NCBI GenBank assembly: GCA_041725875.1
Contig: JBGRQB010000011.1
Span: forward strand, 1-51,319
Source: JBGRQB01 sp041725875
GTDB taxonomy: Bacteria; Bacteroidota; Ignavibacteria; Ignavibacteriales; Melioribacteraceae
DNA: 51,319 nucleotides
Reading direction: 5' to 3'
In this document: piece after piece, positions 15,856-25,341 of the stretch
Layout: the number at the start of each line of letters is the position of its first letter
How positions within the stretch are numbered: the stretch's first letter is position 1
Translations under genes and position numbers: made by a program
The notes under the pieces: generated by a model
The model's database searches: none
What the model was told of the DNA's origin: nothing
The model's input: the letters and a program-made list of their open reading frames with translations, nothing else

Positions 15856-16383
15856 TTATTTATTCTTCGTTTTTTTGGTTTTAATCTTTCGGCTATATTT
15901 TATTTTCCAGTTGGTTACCCACGAAGAGCCTTCATCTGAAGATGATTCCCAAAGCCAGTCAAAATTATTTTTTTCAATATTTGTAAAAACAATCCGCTGC
16001 AATATTATTTCCCCTGATTTATCAGTGAGTTTCCGCTGAAATATTTTTTTGTTCTCTTCTTCAAGACCGGTAAATTCAAGGTAAGTCTCGTTATTATCCA
16101 CCCAGGTCTGTTTCCACTGATTAGTTGTTTTGTCCAAGACTGAAAAACTTCTTCCCTTAAATCCTTTTAATTCCCCTTTTTTAGCTTCAAATTTTTCATA
16201 AACAACTTTATTGCCTAAAATTTTCTTTATTTCGCAGGAACCTTTTCCGGTGGAACCGTTTTTGTCTGTCCACTCAAGTTTCCATTTCCCGATCCAGAAA
16301 TCGAGCCAGCTTTTATCTGTTGGTTTGTTCTCTTGTGCAAAGGAAAAAGCAGTTATTAAAATGATAATTGTAAAGAGTCTCAT
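15856..16383 (-). CDS. Small secreted protein, lipocalin/DUF1579-like
   Basis: The 175-residue form starts at MRLFTIIILI, because AGGAG sits 6 bases before this ATG and directly abuts the ATG two codons upstream. A signal peptide ends near SFAQ. The mature protein is rich in beta-strand and aromatic residues: 'DFWIGKWKLEWTDKNG', 'KQTWVDNNETYLEF', 'DWLWESSSDEG'. This pattern is characteristic of DUF1579-type proteins with a lipocalin-like barrel. The C-terminus is a short Lys-rich tail. It appears to be a periplasmic protein of unknown ligand and is probably a single-gene transcript. Confidence 0.68.
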   Translation of the reverse strand: MRLFTIIILITAFSFAQENKPTDKSWLDFWIGKWKLEWTDKNGSTGKGSCEIKKILGNKVVYEKFEAKKGELKGFKGRSFSVLDKTTNQWKQTWVDNNETYLEFTGLEEENKKIFQRKLTDKSGEIILQRIVFTNIEKNNFDWLWESSSDEGSSWVTNWKIKYSRKIKTKKTKNK

Positions 16384-16533
16384 TTTCATCTCCTGAAAAT
16401 AAATATCTGGTTTTAACTGAATATCGTACTCTTTTTAATAGTCTTTAATTAAAGATAACGGATTCCCTTTTATGCTATTGAAAACTATCATAAAATTGTT
16501 TTATTTCGCACGTTGTTTATTTGAGGAGAGAAG

Positions 16534-17169
16534 ATGATAAAAGGTATTTTATTTGATAATGACGGCGTATTGGTAAATACCGAACATTTATATTATCAGA
16601 CAACAAAAGAGGTTTTGGAAAAAGCAGGCATAGAATTAACCAAAGCTGATTTTGTTGAATATTTTCTGCGTCAGGGACGAGGAGCCTGGCATTTTCTGGA
16701 AGATAAAAACATTCCGCAGGAAGAAATAGAAAAATATAAAGCAGAGAGAAATAAAAATTATTTTGATCTTATTTATGAAAAAAACACGCTTCTGCCAGAT
16801 GTAAAAAACGTAATTAAAAAACTATCGGAAAATTACAGACTTGGAATTGTAACAAGCTGCAGAAGAGAACATTTTGATGCAATTCATAATAACACGGAAG
16901 TTTTACACTATTTTGATTTTCATCTTGTAAGAGAAGATTACAAAAATTCCAAACCGGATCCGGAACCATATTTGTACGGACTCGAAAAAATGGGGTTGAA
17001 AAAAGATGAAGTGATAATTGTGGAAGATTCCGAGCGCGGATTAAAAGCTGCTTTGGCAGCTGAAATAAATTGCGTTGTTATTCCTCAGGGGTTTACTACA
17101 GGCGGAAATTTTGAAGGATGCTGGTATCAGCTTGATGATATTACTGAAATTACAAAAATTCTATATTAA
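16534..17169 (+). CDS. HAD-superfamily phosphatase (beta-phosphoglucomutase-like)
   Basis: This 211-residue protein has HAD motif I as FDNDGVLVNTE, with the nucleophile D8 and general acid D10. It has a helical cap typical of subclass I, motif II 'GIVTSCRREHF' (Ser/Thr at strand 2), motif III Lys in 'YKNSKPDPEPY', and motif IV 'IIVEDSERGLKAA'. It dephosphorylates or isomerises a small phosphorylated metabolite. The exact substrate (phosphoglycolate, hexose phosphate and others) cannot be read off. GAGGAGAG precedes the ATG. Confidence 0.9.
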   Translation: MIKGILFDNDGVLVNTEHLYYQTTKEVLEKAGIELTKADFVEYFLRQGRGAWHFLEDKNIPQEEIEKYKAERNKNYFDLIYEKNTLLPDVKNVIKKLSENYRLGIVTSCRREHFDAIHNNTEVLHYFDFHLVREDYKNSKPDPEPYLYGLEKMGLKKDEVIIVEDSERGLKAALAAEINCVVIPQGFTTGGNFEGCWYQLDDITEITKILY

Positions 17170-17249
17170 TTGGTATCGGCTACGATAATAATTTAATTGA
17201 TATATTTAATTATCTTATGACGTTATTTATCCACATTTAGGTGAGTCGA

Positions 17250-19220
17250 ATGAAATTATTGTGGTTACTGATATATATAGCATATTCTGGTATTTTTGCT
17301 CAGATAGCCAATATTGACAGCTTGAAAGATTTAGCAAACAACCTTGGAGAAAATCCTGAAAAGGTGGAAGCGTTAAATGTTCTTACAGACAAGCTCCGTA
17401 AAGATTCAAGGTTTGATGAAGCTTTGTTTTACGGAAAACAGGCACTTGATCTGGCAAAAAATATTGATGATGAAACAGGAATATCAAAAGCATATAATTT
17501 TATCGGACTTATACACAGAGACAGGGCGGAATATGACACCGCCTGTCACTATCTGCATTTTGCACTTGATGCTGCATTAAGAACAAATGAAAAAGATCAA
17601 ATTGCTCATACCTACAGAAATATCGGTACTGTTGATATGTTGCTGGGGAATCTTGAAATGGCAATGGTCAACTTCATTAACAGCATAAAAATGTTTGAGG
17701 AAATTGATGACAAAAGCGGGTATGCCTACTCTGCATTAAATGTGGGTCGATTACTGTTAATGGAAAATGACCCTGATGAAGCAATAGAATATTTCAGAAG
17801 GGTTATTGCAATACGTGAGCAGGCAAATGATACATTCGGACTTTCGAGAGTTTATCAGTATATGGCGGAAGCTTATACTTTAAAGAAAAAATATACACTT
17901 GCCGAAAGATATCTTTACGAAACGGAAAAAATGTTAAAGAGAGCCGATTCGGTAAATCCCGCCCTTTATGCAGCAACAAAAATTCAAATGGGTGAAATTC
18001 TTCGTCAGCAAAAACAATATGAAAAAGCAGCCGATGTTTATCTTGAATCTATTCCAATGCTTATTAACAGTAACGATAAAAACAATTTAACACATGCATA
18101 TCTTCATCTGGCTGATATTTACATTGCTCAAAAGAAATTCAGACTGGCAAAACAGAATCTTGATTCCGGTCTTGAACTGGCAAAAAAAATTAATCTGCGA
18201 AACACTTTAATGGAGATTTATAAAAGCTATTCTGCTTATTTTAATGAAAGAAGCAATTCTAAAAACTCGCTTCTTTATTTTAAGAGTTACGCGGCTCTTA
18301 AGGATAGTTTGTATAATGAAGAGAGTCACAGACAAATTGAAGAGCTTAAAGCCAGATATGAAATGCAGAAAACAATTGAAGAGAATAAAAATTTACGACT
18401 TCAAATTTCTTATAAAGAAAGAAATAATGTTTACCTGGCTGTGATAATAGTTCTGGTTATTTTTGTTTTGGTTTTCACTTTAAGAAGTTACAGAATAAAA
18501 GCAATTTCAAACAGAAAACTGGAAGAACTGGTTCAAACCAAAGACAGATTTTTTTCTATCATTTCACACGATTTAAGAAATCCTTTTGGAACGGTGATGA
18601 ATTATACATCGATGTTAAGAGATGATTACGATAAACTTAGTGAAAATGAAAAAAAAGAAATTGTAACAATGTTGGATAATTCATCTGCCAAGATTTATGA
18701 GCTGCTTAACAATTTGCTGAACTGGGCCAGATCGCAAAAAGGTGAGCTTGTAATAAAAAAAGAGAAGTTTCTGTTAAAGCAGGTGTTCAGCGATATATTT
18801 TCTCTTGTTGAAAATAATATCAAATCGAAAAAAATTGATTTGGCCATCTACATAGATGAAACAATAAATCTGTTTGCTGATAAAAATACGGTTGTTTCGG
18901 TTTTGCAGAATCTTATCTCAAATGCAATTAAGTTTACACCTGAAAATGGTAAAATAAAAGTAACTGCAAAAAGAGAAAACGGGAAAGCTAAAATTGAAAT
19001 TAGTGATACCGGTATTGGAATTGAAGAAAGAAATCAGCAAAAACTTTTTAGTATAGACAGTAATCTTCACAGAAGCGGTACAAATGGTGAGCCGGGCAGT
19101 GGACTCGGATTAATCTTATGCAAAGAGTTTGTTGAAAAAAATAATGGTGAAATTTCAGTAACAAGTGAAGTAGGTAAAGGCACAACATTTATTCTAAAAT
19201 TTTCCACTGTAAAAATATGA
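17250..19220 (+). CDS. TPR-containing sensor histidine kinase
   Basis: The 656-residue form starts at MKLLWLL with AGGTGAG five bases upstream; a GTG nine bases earlier is part of that site. It has a signal peptide (ending near FAQ), about seven tetratricopeptide repeats between residues 40 and 370 (periplasmic by topology), and a single transmembrane helix near 394-412. HisKA has H440 in ISHDLRNP, and the HATPase domain shows NLISNAIKFTP, DTGIGIE and GSGLGLILC. This TPR-HK architecture is common in Bacteroidota and may sense protein partners. No response regulator is adjacent. The stop overlaps the start of the glycosylase gene by four bases (ATGA). Confidence 0.93.
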   Translation: MKLLWLLIYIAYSGIFAQIANIDSLKDLANNLGENPEKVEALNVLTDKLRKDSRFDEALFYGKQALDLAKNIDDETGISKAYNFIGLIHRDRAEYDTACHYLHFALDAALRTNEKDQIAHTYRNIGTVDMLLGNLEMAMVNFINSIKMFEEIDDKSGYAYSALNVGRLLLMENDPDEAIEYFRRVIAIREQANDTFGLSRVYQYMAEAYTLKKKYTLAERYLYETEKMLKRADSVNPALYAATKIQMGEILRQQKQYEKAADVYLESIPMLINSNDKNNLTHAYLHLADIYIAQKKFRLAKQNLDSGLELAKKINLRNTLMEIYKSYSAYFNERSNSKNSLLYFKSYAALKDSLYNEESHRQIEELKARYEMQKTIEENKNLRLQISYKERNNVYLAVIIVLVIFVLVFTLRSYRIKAISNRKLEELVQTKDRFFSIISHDLRNPFGTVMNYTSMLRDDYDKLSENEKKEIVTMLDNSSAKIYELLNNLLNWARSQKGELVIKKEKFLLKQVFSDIFSLVENNIKSKKIDLAIYIDETINLFADKNTVVSVLQNLISNAIKFTPENGKIKVTAKRENGKAKIEISDTGIGIEERNQQKLFSIDSNLHRSGTNGEPGSGLGLILCKEFVEKNNGEISVTSEVGKGTTFILKFSTVKI

Positions 19221-19834
19221 CAGAAAAGAAAAAACTATACGCAGGAAATAAAAAAGAAGCAGTTGAGTTTTTAATCAAAACAGATCCGCTTTTAGCTAAA
19301 CTTATAAAAGAGTTTGGAAATCCGAAACTTTGGACAAGACCAGAAGGATTTGAAACACTTATCAATATTATTGTGGAACAAATGCTTTCTGTAAAAGCTG
19401 CTGCCTCTATTTTTGAACGATTCAAGAAGACCTTAAAAAAAGTGACCCCGCAAAATATTCTGAAAGCAGATGATGAAAAACTTCGGGAAGTTGGTTTGAG
19501 TTATTCAAAAATTAAATATTGCAAAAATATTTCACAGGCTGTTGTATCAGGTGAACTTGATCTGGAAGCGCTGAAAAAAATGGATAACAAGAAAGCAACT
19601 AAAACTCTTACTTCCATTAAGGGAGTTGGTGACTGGACAGCAAATATTTATCTGATGGCTTGTATGAAAAGAGCCGATATCTGGCCATACGGAGATAACG
19701 CACTTGCTCTGGCGGTTCAAAAATTTCACAAAATAAAAGAATATCCGACAAAAAAAGAGCTTGTTGAAATTGGCAACCGGTACGCGCCCTGGCGTTCAAT
19801 GGCGGCATTTATATATTGGAATACGTATAACTAG
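19217..19834 (+). CDS. DNA-3-methyladenine glycosylase, AlkA/HhH-GPD type
   Basis: This 205-residue base-excision repair enzyme would remove alkylated purines. It has the HhH-GPD core: 'INIIVEQMLSVKAAASIFERF' (the Q-x-S helix), the helix-hairpin-helix 'LTSIKGVGDWTAN' (132-143), and the catalytic Asp D160 in 'WPYGDNALAL', followed by 'WRSMAAFIYW' matching the AlkA 'PwRs.a...lW' signature. The N-terminal TATA-box-like domain of E. coli AlkA is missing, as in the shorter Bacillus/archaeal types. Translation is coupled to the upstream sensor kinase by an ATGA overlap, an odd pairing that could place repair under the same promoter. Confidence 0.9.
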   Translation: MTEKKKLYAGNKKEAVEFLIKTDPLLAKLIKEFGNPKLWTRPEGFETLINIIVEQMLSVKAAASIFERFKKTLKKVTPQNILKADDEKLREVGLSYSKIKYCKNISQAVVSGELDLEALKKMDNKKATKTLTSIKGVGDWTANIYLMACMKRADIWPYGDNALALAVQKFHKIKEYPTKKELVEIGNRYAPWRSMAAFIYWNTYN

Positions 19835-19910
19835 TATTTAAATAATAAGTTTTATCAATTTGTAAATTTATTGTATTTTACGTTCTTCTAATAAAAGGAT
19901 ATGAGTTTAA

Positions 19911-20474
19911 ATGCGAATAGTAGCAGGCAGATTACGCGGAAGAGTTGTAAAAATGCCAAAATCGGATCTGGTCAGACCCACCACGGAAAAAGTAAAAGAA
20001 TCCCTTTTTAACTATCTGAACCATTACATCGGATTTGACGATTTGAAAGTCTGCGATATTTACGCAGGTTCCGGTTCACTTGGATTTGAAGCTTTGAGCA
20101 GAGGTGCCAAAGAAGTGTATTTTGTTGAGAAAAATTATCAGGTTTACAAAAATCTGGAAAATAATATAAAAGTCTTGAACGCTGAAAAAGAATGCTCTGT
20201 TTTTAAAATGAGCGCTGTAGCTTTTTCAAAAAGAGAAACATCTGTAAAGTATGACTTAATTTTGGCCGATCCTCCCTTTTTTCATAATGATGTTCACGAG
20301 GTTGTGGAAAATATTCTGAAAAGTAATATGATGACCGAAGAAGGGGTTATGATTATTGAAAGATCTGTACAAACCAAAGATGAAGATGTTGAAGCCTTTG
20401 GCCGAGAACCTATGAAACGTATGGGTGACAGCTTGATTTATCAGTGGGATAACGAAGAAGAACAGGATAACTAA
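19911..20474 (+). CDS. rsmD: 16S rRNA (guanine(966)-N2)-methyltransferase RsmD
   Basis: This 187-residue enzyme methylates G966 of 16S rRNA in the 30S subunit. The N-terminal 'MRIVAGRLRGR' and 'VRPTTEKVKESLFNYL' are RsmD signatures. Motif I is DIYAGSGSLGFEALSRGA (SAM binding, 49-66), and the catalytic motif IV is DPPF at 120-123, in place of the more usual DPPY. It precedes coaD by 29 nt, the classic rsmD-coaD arrangement. Confidence 0.96.
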   Translation: MRIVAGRLRGRVVKMPKSDLVRPTTEKVKESLFNYLNHYIGFDDLKVCDIYAGSGSLGFEALSRGAKEVYFVEKNYQVYKNLENNIKVLNAEKECSVFKMSAVAFSKRETSVKYDLILADPPFFHNDVHEVVENILKSNMMTEEGVMIIERSVQTKDEDVEAFGREPMKRMGDSLIYQWDNEEEQDN

Positions 20475-20503
20475 ATAAATTTTTAACTAAAAAAACAAAA
20501 ACA

Positions 20504-20986
20504 ATGAAAAGAGTTATTTACCCGGGAACATTTGATCCTATTACGAACGGACATATTGATATTGTAAAAAGAGCCAGTGAACTGTTTGACGAGGTTGTTA
20601 TTACAATAGCAAAAAATCTTGCTAAAACAAATTTGTTTTCTGTTGAAGAACGCTTAGAGATGATTAGCGAGAGCACAAAACATTTTAAAAATGTAAAAGT
20701 AGATTCTTTTGACGGCCTTGTTGTTGATCACGCCAGGCAAATAGGCGCTATTGGTATGATAAGAGGTTTAAGAGCTGTGAGTGATTTTGAATATGAATTT
20801 CAGATGGCTCTTATGAACAGAAAAATTGCTGATGATATAAAAATCATTTTTTTAATGCCACACGAAAAATATACCTACCTTAACTCTACAATAATAAGAA
20901 ACCTTGCAGAATTTAAAGGCGATGTAAGTTGTTTTGTGCCAGAAATTGTTGCCCGCAGATTAGAAGAAAAAAATAATAAATCATAA
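20504..20986 (+). CDS. coaD: Phosphopantetheine adenylyltransferase
   Basis: This 160-residue protein is the standard CoaD length. It transfers AMP to 4'-phosphopantetheine to give dephospho-CoA, the penultimate step of CoA synthesis. 'YPGTFDPITNGH' has the T-x-G-H nucleotidyltransferase signature (His at residue 17). 'GMIRGLRAVSDFEYEFQMALMN' binds the pantetheine moiety, and 'YTYLNSTIIRN' matches the ISSTxxR motif. It is co-transcribed with rsmD and ends at a strong terminator. Confidence 0.97.
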   Translation: MKRVIYPGTFDPITNGHIDIVKRASELFDEVVITIAKNLAKTNLFSVEERLEMISESTKHFKNVKVDSFDGLVVDHARQIGAIGMIRGLRAVSDFEYEFQMALMNRKIADDIKIIFLMPHEKYTYLNSTIIRNLAEFKGDVSCFVPEIVARRLEEKNNKS

Positions 20987-21013
20987 AAAAAGGGAAGCTA
21001 TGCTTCCCTTTTT
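20987..21013. terminator. Bidirectional terminator after coaD
   Basis: An 8-bp GC-containing stem (agggaagc / gcttccct) with a 3-nt loop is flanked by an A run on the left and a T run on the right. It serves both coaD and the convergent symporter gene. Confidence 0.9.
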
Positions 21014-21024
21014 ACCTCATTCTG

Positions 21025-23121
21025 TTACATCTCTTTTTCAATGGTTAATGCTCTTCCATTTTGGAACACACCACTCTCTATTTGTCCTTTATTCAAGTAC
21101 ACCACCCCGTCCTCGTTATGAGGCTTACCAAGAACCGAGTGAATAGATTTCAAACCGCCAAGATATTTTCTCTTGTCACAAACATAAACAAGGTCTCCCG
21201 GATCAGCTGCCATTCTTTGCATATCGGCTACTGAAACAGAAACAATATCTTCTTCAGAATCAATTACTTTAAAGTTAACAGTAATAATTTCCCCTTCGCG
21301 CTCATTTACTTTGGATCCTTTGAACATTTCTTTTGCTCTGGCAACAGACCAGGCTGTTAAACCTTCAATCTGTTTGTCAGGATCATATTTAACAAAGTAA
21401 GTTACTGTTATTGCCGAAATGGCAGTTAAAACAAATGAAGCAACAAGTAATAGACTTAAATATCCGATACCGAAAATTACTAATATAAATAAAGCAATTG
21501 CAACTCCTAAAAGAGAATAAATAATTGCTTTTGCATTAGATTTCGATTTTATCGCTTCAACAATCTTACGTTGCTTAGCTGTGGTAAGTGTTACAATTAT
21601 TGCAATACTGCCGCAGGCAAGTGTATTATAAAAGGCTCTGATATAGGAATAAGGATGATCAGGATTAAATTCTATTCCATGATCGAAAAATCCTATAACT
21701 TCAGCCGGATTGTTTGCTCCTAAGATCATTAAGGCAACACCACCTACAAAAGTTGATATAACTGCTGCAGGGGTAAATCTTTTCCAGAAAATACCAAAAA
21801 AGATTGCTACCACAAGTGGAGGAGTTAATGTTGAATGGAAATATCCGTGAGCTTCATAAACCGTAGGGAAGTTTTTGAAAGCAAGAACGGAAATTACACC
21901 AAGAATTGTAATAGCAACAGATGCAAGTCTTGCTGCATTTAATTCTTTTTTCTCTTCTTTTGCCACAGGAAGTTTTGGCTGATCTTCTTTAGCAAAAACT
22001 TTTTTAAGTGGTCTGTAAATATCGTTAATATAAATTGCAGCAGTTGCATTTATTAATGTATCTACTGTTGACATTAATGCTGCCGTAAGTGCTGCCATAA
22101 TAAATCCGAACATACCCGGACTTGAAATAATGTTCGCAACAACTACAAAAATCTGGTCAGGTGAGGTATTCGGACTCACAACTTCAGGGTTTTGAAGTGA
22201 AATTGCTTTACCAAGCCATCCTGCACCGCCAACAACAACTGCTGATAACGGAAGCATTGCTATAATGTTGAAAGTAGCTGCTTTTCTTCCTTCATCAACT
22301 GATTTTGTAGCCATAAAACGCATAATTAATCCCATATTCATAAACAGGAATCCAACCGAACCGGCTACACCGTCCTGCCAGAATATCCCCACAAAGTTAA
22401 AACTCGAGGGTTCATTAAAATGTGCGAGCGGCAATTTCCATTCTGTTGGTAACAGATTCCAGAAAACATCGAAACCTCCCAGATAAGAAACGCCAAGAAA
22501 AAATACAAGGAATCCGGCAAACAGCAAGATAAATCCCTGTAAAAGATCTGTGAAAATTACAGCGGTCTGACCGCCAAAAGTGATATAAATACCTGTAATG
22601 ATAGCAATTACAATTACTGCTTTCATTAAGGTTACCTGTCCTAATAAAGGCACTGCCTCAGGAAGCATTGGTAAAAATGCTTTTCCAAGAGTTAAAAATC
22701 CTATTCCTATATATCCTATCATATAGAACAGGAGCAGAACCGTTGCCAGAAAACGGGCACTCGGACTAAAACGTTTTTCAAAGTATTCGGGGATAGATCT
22801 GATTTTTGAGTATACAATAATAGGCAGCCATCCAAACAAGAAAAACGGGATGAAAAACCAATCATTGATGTATGTCATTGTAGATGAAAATCCGTGCTCA
22901 AATCCCTTGGCAGAATATTTTACAAAACTGTGACTACCAACTCCGGTAGCAACAATTGAAAAGGCTATAAGCCACCAGGCAAATCTTCTTCCGCCAAAAA
23001 AGAAATCCTGTGTTGACTTGTTATAACGGCCGAAATAACTACCAAACAGCATAACTGCCGCAAAGTAGACCACCATTACAATCCAGTCTGTCGATGTTCC
23101 AATATTATGAAATGTTTCCAT
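21025..23121 (-). CDS. Sodium:solute symporter (SSS family)
   Basis: This 698-residue membrane protein has about 13-14 hydrophobic helices. Features of the SSS family are 'QDFFFGGRRFAWWLIAFSIVATGVGSHSFV' near the N-terminus, 'RSIPEYFEKRF', 'TFGGQTAVIFTDLLQGFILL' and 'TAALMSTVDTLINATAAIYINDIY', which includes the Na2-site Ser/Thr-containing helix. The last 100 or so residues form a soluble domain after the final helix, longer than in simple family members. It takes up an organic solute with Na+; the substrate (sugar, amino acid or carboxylate) is not determinable. It is translated 3 nt after a tiny membrane protein. Confidence 0.92.
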   Translation of the reverse strand: METFHNIGTSTDWIVMVVYFAAVMLFGSYFGRYNKSTQDFFFGGRRFAWWLIAFSIVATGVGSHSFVKYSAKGFEHGFSSTMTYINDWFFIPFFLFGWLPIIVYSKIRSIPEYFEKRFSPSARFLATVLLLFYMIGYIGIGFLTLGKAFLPMLPEAVPLLGQVTLMKAVIVIAIITGIYITFGGQTAVIFTDLLQGFILLFAGFLVFFLGVSYLGGFDVFWNLLPTEWKLPLAHFNEPSSFNFVGIFWQDGVAGSVGFLFMNMGLIMRFMATKSVDEGRKAATFNIIAMLPLSAVVVGGAGWLGKAISLQNPEVVSPNTSPDQIFVVVANIISSPGMFGFIMAALTAALMSTVDTLINATAAIYINDIYRPLKKVFAKEDQPKLPVAKEEKKELNAARLASVAITILGVISVLAFKNFPTVYEAHGYFHSTLTPPLVVAIFFGIFWKRFTPAAVISTFVGGVALMILGANNPAEVIGFFDHGIEFNPDHPYSYIRAFYNTLACGSIAIIVTLTTAKQRKIVEAIKSKSNAKAIIYSLLGVAIALFILVIFGIGYLSLLLVASFVLTAISAITVTYFVKYDPDKQIEGLTAWSVARAKEMFKGSKVNEREGEIITVNFKVIDSEEDIVSVSVADMQRMAADPGDLVYVCDKRKYLGGLKSIHSVLGKPHNEDGVVYLNKGQIESGVFQNGRALTIEKEM

Positions 23122-23124
23122 AGG

Positions 23125-23337
23125 TTATAAGTATAAAGCTGCTATTGTGAAAAAGGCGTGAATTAACATAAAATAGATGAAACCGAAAATTAAAACTTTC
23201 CACCAAAAACGATGTTGCTTTTTTTGCATATCAATTGCACCGCTCTTGCGAATGAGAATCATTCCGATCAAGAAAAAAAGACCCCCGACTCCGTACAAAT
23301 AAATGAAAGGCAGCCAGGATTGAAAAAAAGATGGCAT
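23125..23337 (-). CDS. Small two-helix membrane protein, probable symporter partner
   Basis: This 70-residue protein has two predicted transmembrane helices, roughly residues 8-27 (PFIYLYGVGGLFFLIGMILI) and 46-66, separated by a short basic loop (RKSGAIDMQKKQHRFWWK). It lies immediately upstream of, and in operon with, the SSS symporter. Small accessory subunits encoded next to SSS transporters are known elsewhere, so a role in assembly or regulation of the transporter is the natural inference. I cannot tie it to a named family. Confidence 0.72.
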   Translation of the reverse strand: MPSFFQSWLPFIYLYGVGGLFFLIGMILIRKSGAIDMQKKQHRFWWKVLIFGFIYFMLIHAFFTIAALYL

Positions 23338-23507
23338 AAATTTACTCTTTTATTTAAATAAAAATTCTTTTTCGGGCTAAAATTAAATAAGGATTAAGTT
23401 TATTCCAAGAAATTTCTTTATGAATAGCAAAATATTAGAATTAACAATAATTTAATCTTCTCATATTTAGTTAAGGATTATATTTACAGGATTATTTATT
23501 TTAAAGA

Positions 23508-24407
23508 ATGCCGGAAAAATTGAAAATATATCTGAGTGTAATATTTTTAGCTTTTTTTACTCTTTTTTCAGGCTGTACAAGCAAAAACAAGACCCGCATT
23601 TCTATAAAAGGATCTGATACAATGCTTAATTTTGTACAGCTTGCCGCCGAAAAGTATATGTCGGAAAACAAAAATGTGTCAATTAGTCTCTCCGGTGGCG
23701 GCTCGGGAACCGGCATAGCTGCACTTATCAACGGAACCGCAAACATTGCCAATATCAGCAGATCTCTTAAAACAAGAGAAATTCAGCTGATAAATAAACA
23801 TAATCGCAAATTTGAAAAAATTCCCGTGGGTCTTGACGGCGTTGTTGTTATTGTGAACTCTTCAAACCCGGTTGAAAGTCTTACCGTAAAACAACTTATG
23901 GAAATTTATTCAGGCAAAATCACAAACTGGAATCAGGTTGGTGGTGAAGACAAAAAAATAATTCTTTATAGTCGCGAAAACAGCAGCGGTACGTATGAAT
24001 TTTTCCGTAAAAAAGTCCTTAATTTTGATAAAAAAAGCCATTCTGTAGATTTTTCAACCGGAATTCAGCTTCTTCAGGGAACATCTGCTGTTGCCCAGGC
24101 TGTATCGCACGATAATTATGGAATTGGTTATGGCGGAATTGGTTATTTCAGAAACCGGGAAGATGTGAAGATTTTGAAAATAGCCGCAGATGAAAACAGA
24201 GAAATGATTTCTCCTATTGTTAACGGAAAAATTGATTTTACCGCAATTGAAAATGAAACATATTTTTTGTCGCGACAATTACATTGCTACATAAACACGG
24301 AAAGTAAACAGGAAGTACTCGATTTTATAAATTTTCTCAGATCTGATTTTGGACAGAAAATAATAGAAGATTCAGGCTTTATTCCATTACAAAAACAAGA
24401 TGAATAA
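23508..24407 (+). CDS. pstS: Phosphate ABC transporter substrate-binding lipoprotein
   Basis: This 299-residue protein has a lipobox FSGC (Cys 23), so it is membrane-anchored. The mature protein begins with 'ISIKGSDTMLNFVQLAAEKYM', the PstS phosphate-binding loop. It continues with 'SLSGGGSGTGIAALING', 'NISRSLKTREIQL' and 'SRENSSGTYEFFRKKVL', whose Ser/Thr/Arg residues ligate phosphate in characterised homologues. It heads the pstSCAB-phoU operon and overlaps pstC by 8 bases. No recognisable Pho box was found upstream. Confidence 0.94.
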   Translation: MPEKLKIYLSVIFLAFFTLFSGCTSKNKTRISIKGSDTMLNFVQLAAEKYMSENKNVSISLSGGGSGTGIAALINGTANIANISRSLKTREIQLINKHNRKFEKIPVGLDGVVVIVNSSNPVESLTVKQLMEIYSGKITNWNQVGGEDKKIILYSRENSSGTYEFFRKKVLNFDKKSHSVDFSTGIQLLQGTSAVAQAVSHDNYGIGYGGIGYFRNREDVKILKIAADENREMISPIVNGKIDFTAIENETYFLSRQLHCYINTESKQEVLDFINFLRSDFGQKIIEDSGFIPLQKQDE

Positions 24408-25341
24408 AAACTCAGTCACAAATCCATACGCAAAGGAGATGACCTTTCGGCAAAGTTTTGAACGAAAGGCAATCCGTTATTTTTTCAGAATTAACAGCTA
24501 TATTGTTGCTTTAATTCTGATTGTGATGTTTTTGTTTATTCTGAACGAAGGTTTGAAGATACTTGAGCATATAGAGTTTTCAAAAATATTTGCTTTTGAA
24601 AATGGCGAATGGTTCCCCACTTCTGAAAATGTGAGATATTCCATAATTCCTCTTTTAACAGGAACACTTCTTACATCGGTTCCTGCCGTAATTATTTCTA
24701 CAATCTGCGGAGTAATTACCGGAATTTATCTTTCGGAATTTGCCGGAGGCCGGTTGCGTGAAATTTTAAAACCGGCAATTGAGATGTTTACCGGCATCCC
24801 GACTGTTGTAGTTGGCTTTTTTATGCTGGCACTTGGATCAGTATTGTTTGAGGATCTTTTTTCACCTGAAAACAGACTCAACGCATTTGTTGCAGCGCTC
24901 GGGTTATCTTTTATTGTGATTCCGCTTATTGCTTCTTTAACAGAGGAAGCACTTAGCAGAATTCCAAAAGAGATACGAATGGGAAGTTACGCGCTTGGTG
25001 CAACAAAATGGCAGACATTAAAATATGTAACTTTTCCGGCGGCAATTGGAGGAATTTCCTCAGGGATAATTATTGGTTTCTGCCGCGCAATTGGTGAAAC
25101 TATGATTGTTTTAATGGTTTCCGGAAATGCAGCTTCCATATCTGCTAATTTACTCAAAAGTGCAAGAACAATGACCGCCACAATTGGCGCGGAAATGGGA
25201 GAAGTCTCTTATCAGTCGGAGCATTACTACGCGCTCTTTTTTATCGGGATACTTCTTTTTTCCCTGTCGTTTATTTTAAATATAGCAGCTCAGATTTTAA
25301 CTAAAAAGTTTAGCAAAAGTGAACTCAAACAGATTAATTAA
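24400..25341 (+). CDS. pstC: Phosphate ABC transporter permease PstC
   Basis: This 313-residue inner-membrane permease has six or so helices. 'LLTGTLLTSVPAVIISTICGVITGIYLSE' and 'EEALSRIPKEIRMGSYALGATKWQTLKYV' contain the EAA-loop (G-A-T-K-W) that docks on PstB. 'FTGIPTVVVGFFMLA' is a PstC signature. The ATG lies within the end of pstS, so translational coupling is expected. Confidence 0.95.
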   Translation: MNKNSVTNPYAKEMTFRQSFERKAIRYFFRINSYIVALILIVMFLFILNEGLKILEHIEFSKIFAFENGEWFPTSENVRYSIIPLLTGTLLTSVPAVIISTICGVITGIYLSEFAGGRLREILKPAIEMFTGIPTVVVGFFMLALGSVLFEDLFSPENRLNAFVAALGLSFIVIPLIASLTEEALSRIPKEIRMGSYALGATKWQTLKYVTFPAAIGGISSGIIIGFCRAIGETMIVLMVSGNAASISANLLKSARTMTATIGAEMGEVSYQSEHYYALFFIGILLFSLSFILNIAAQILTKKFSKSELKQIN

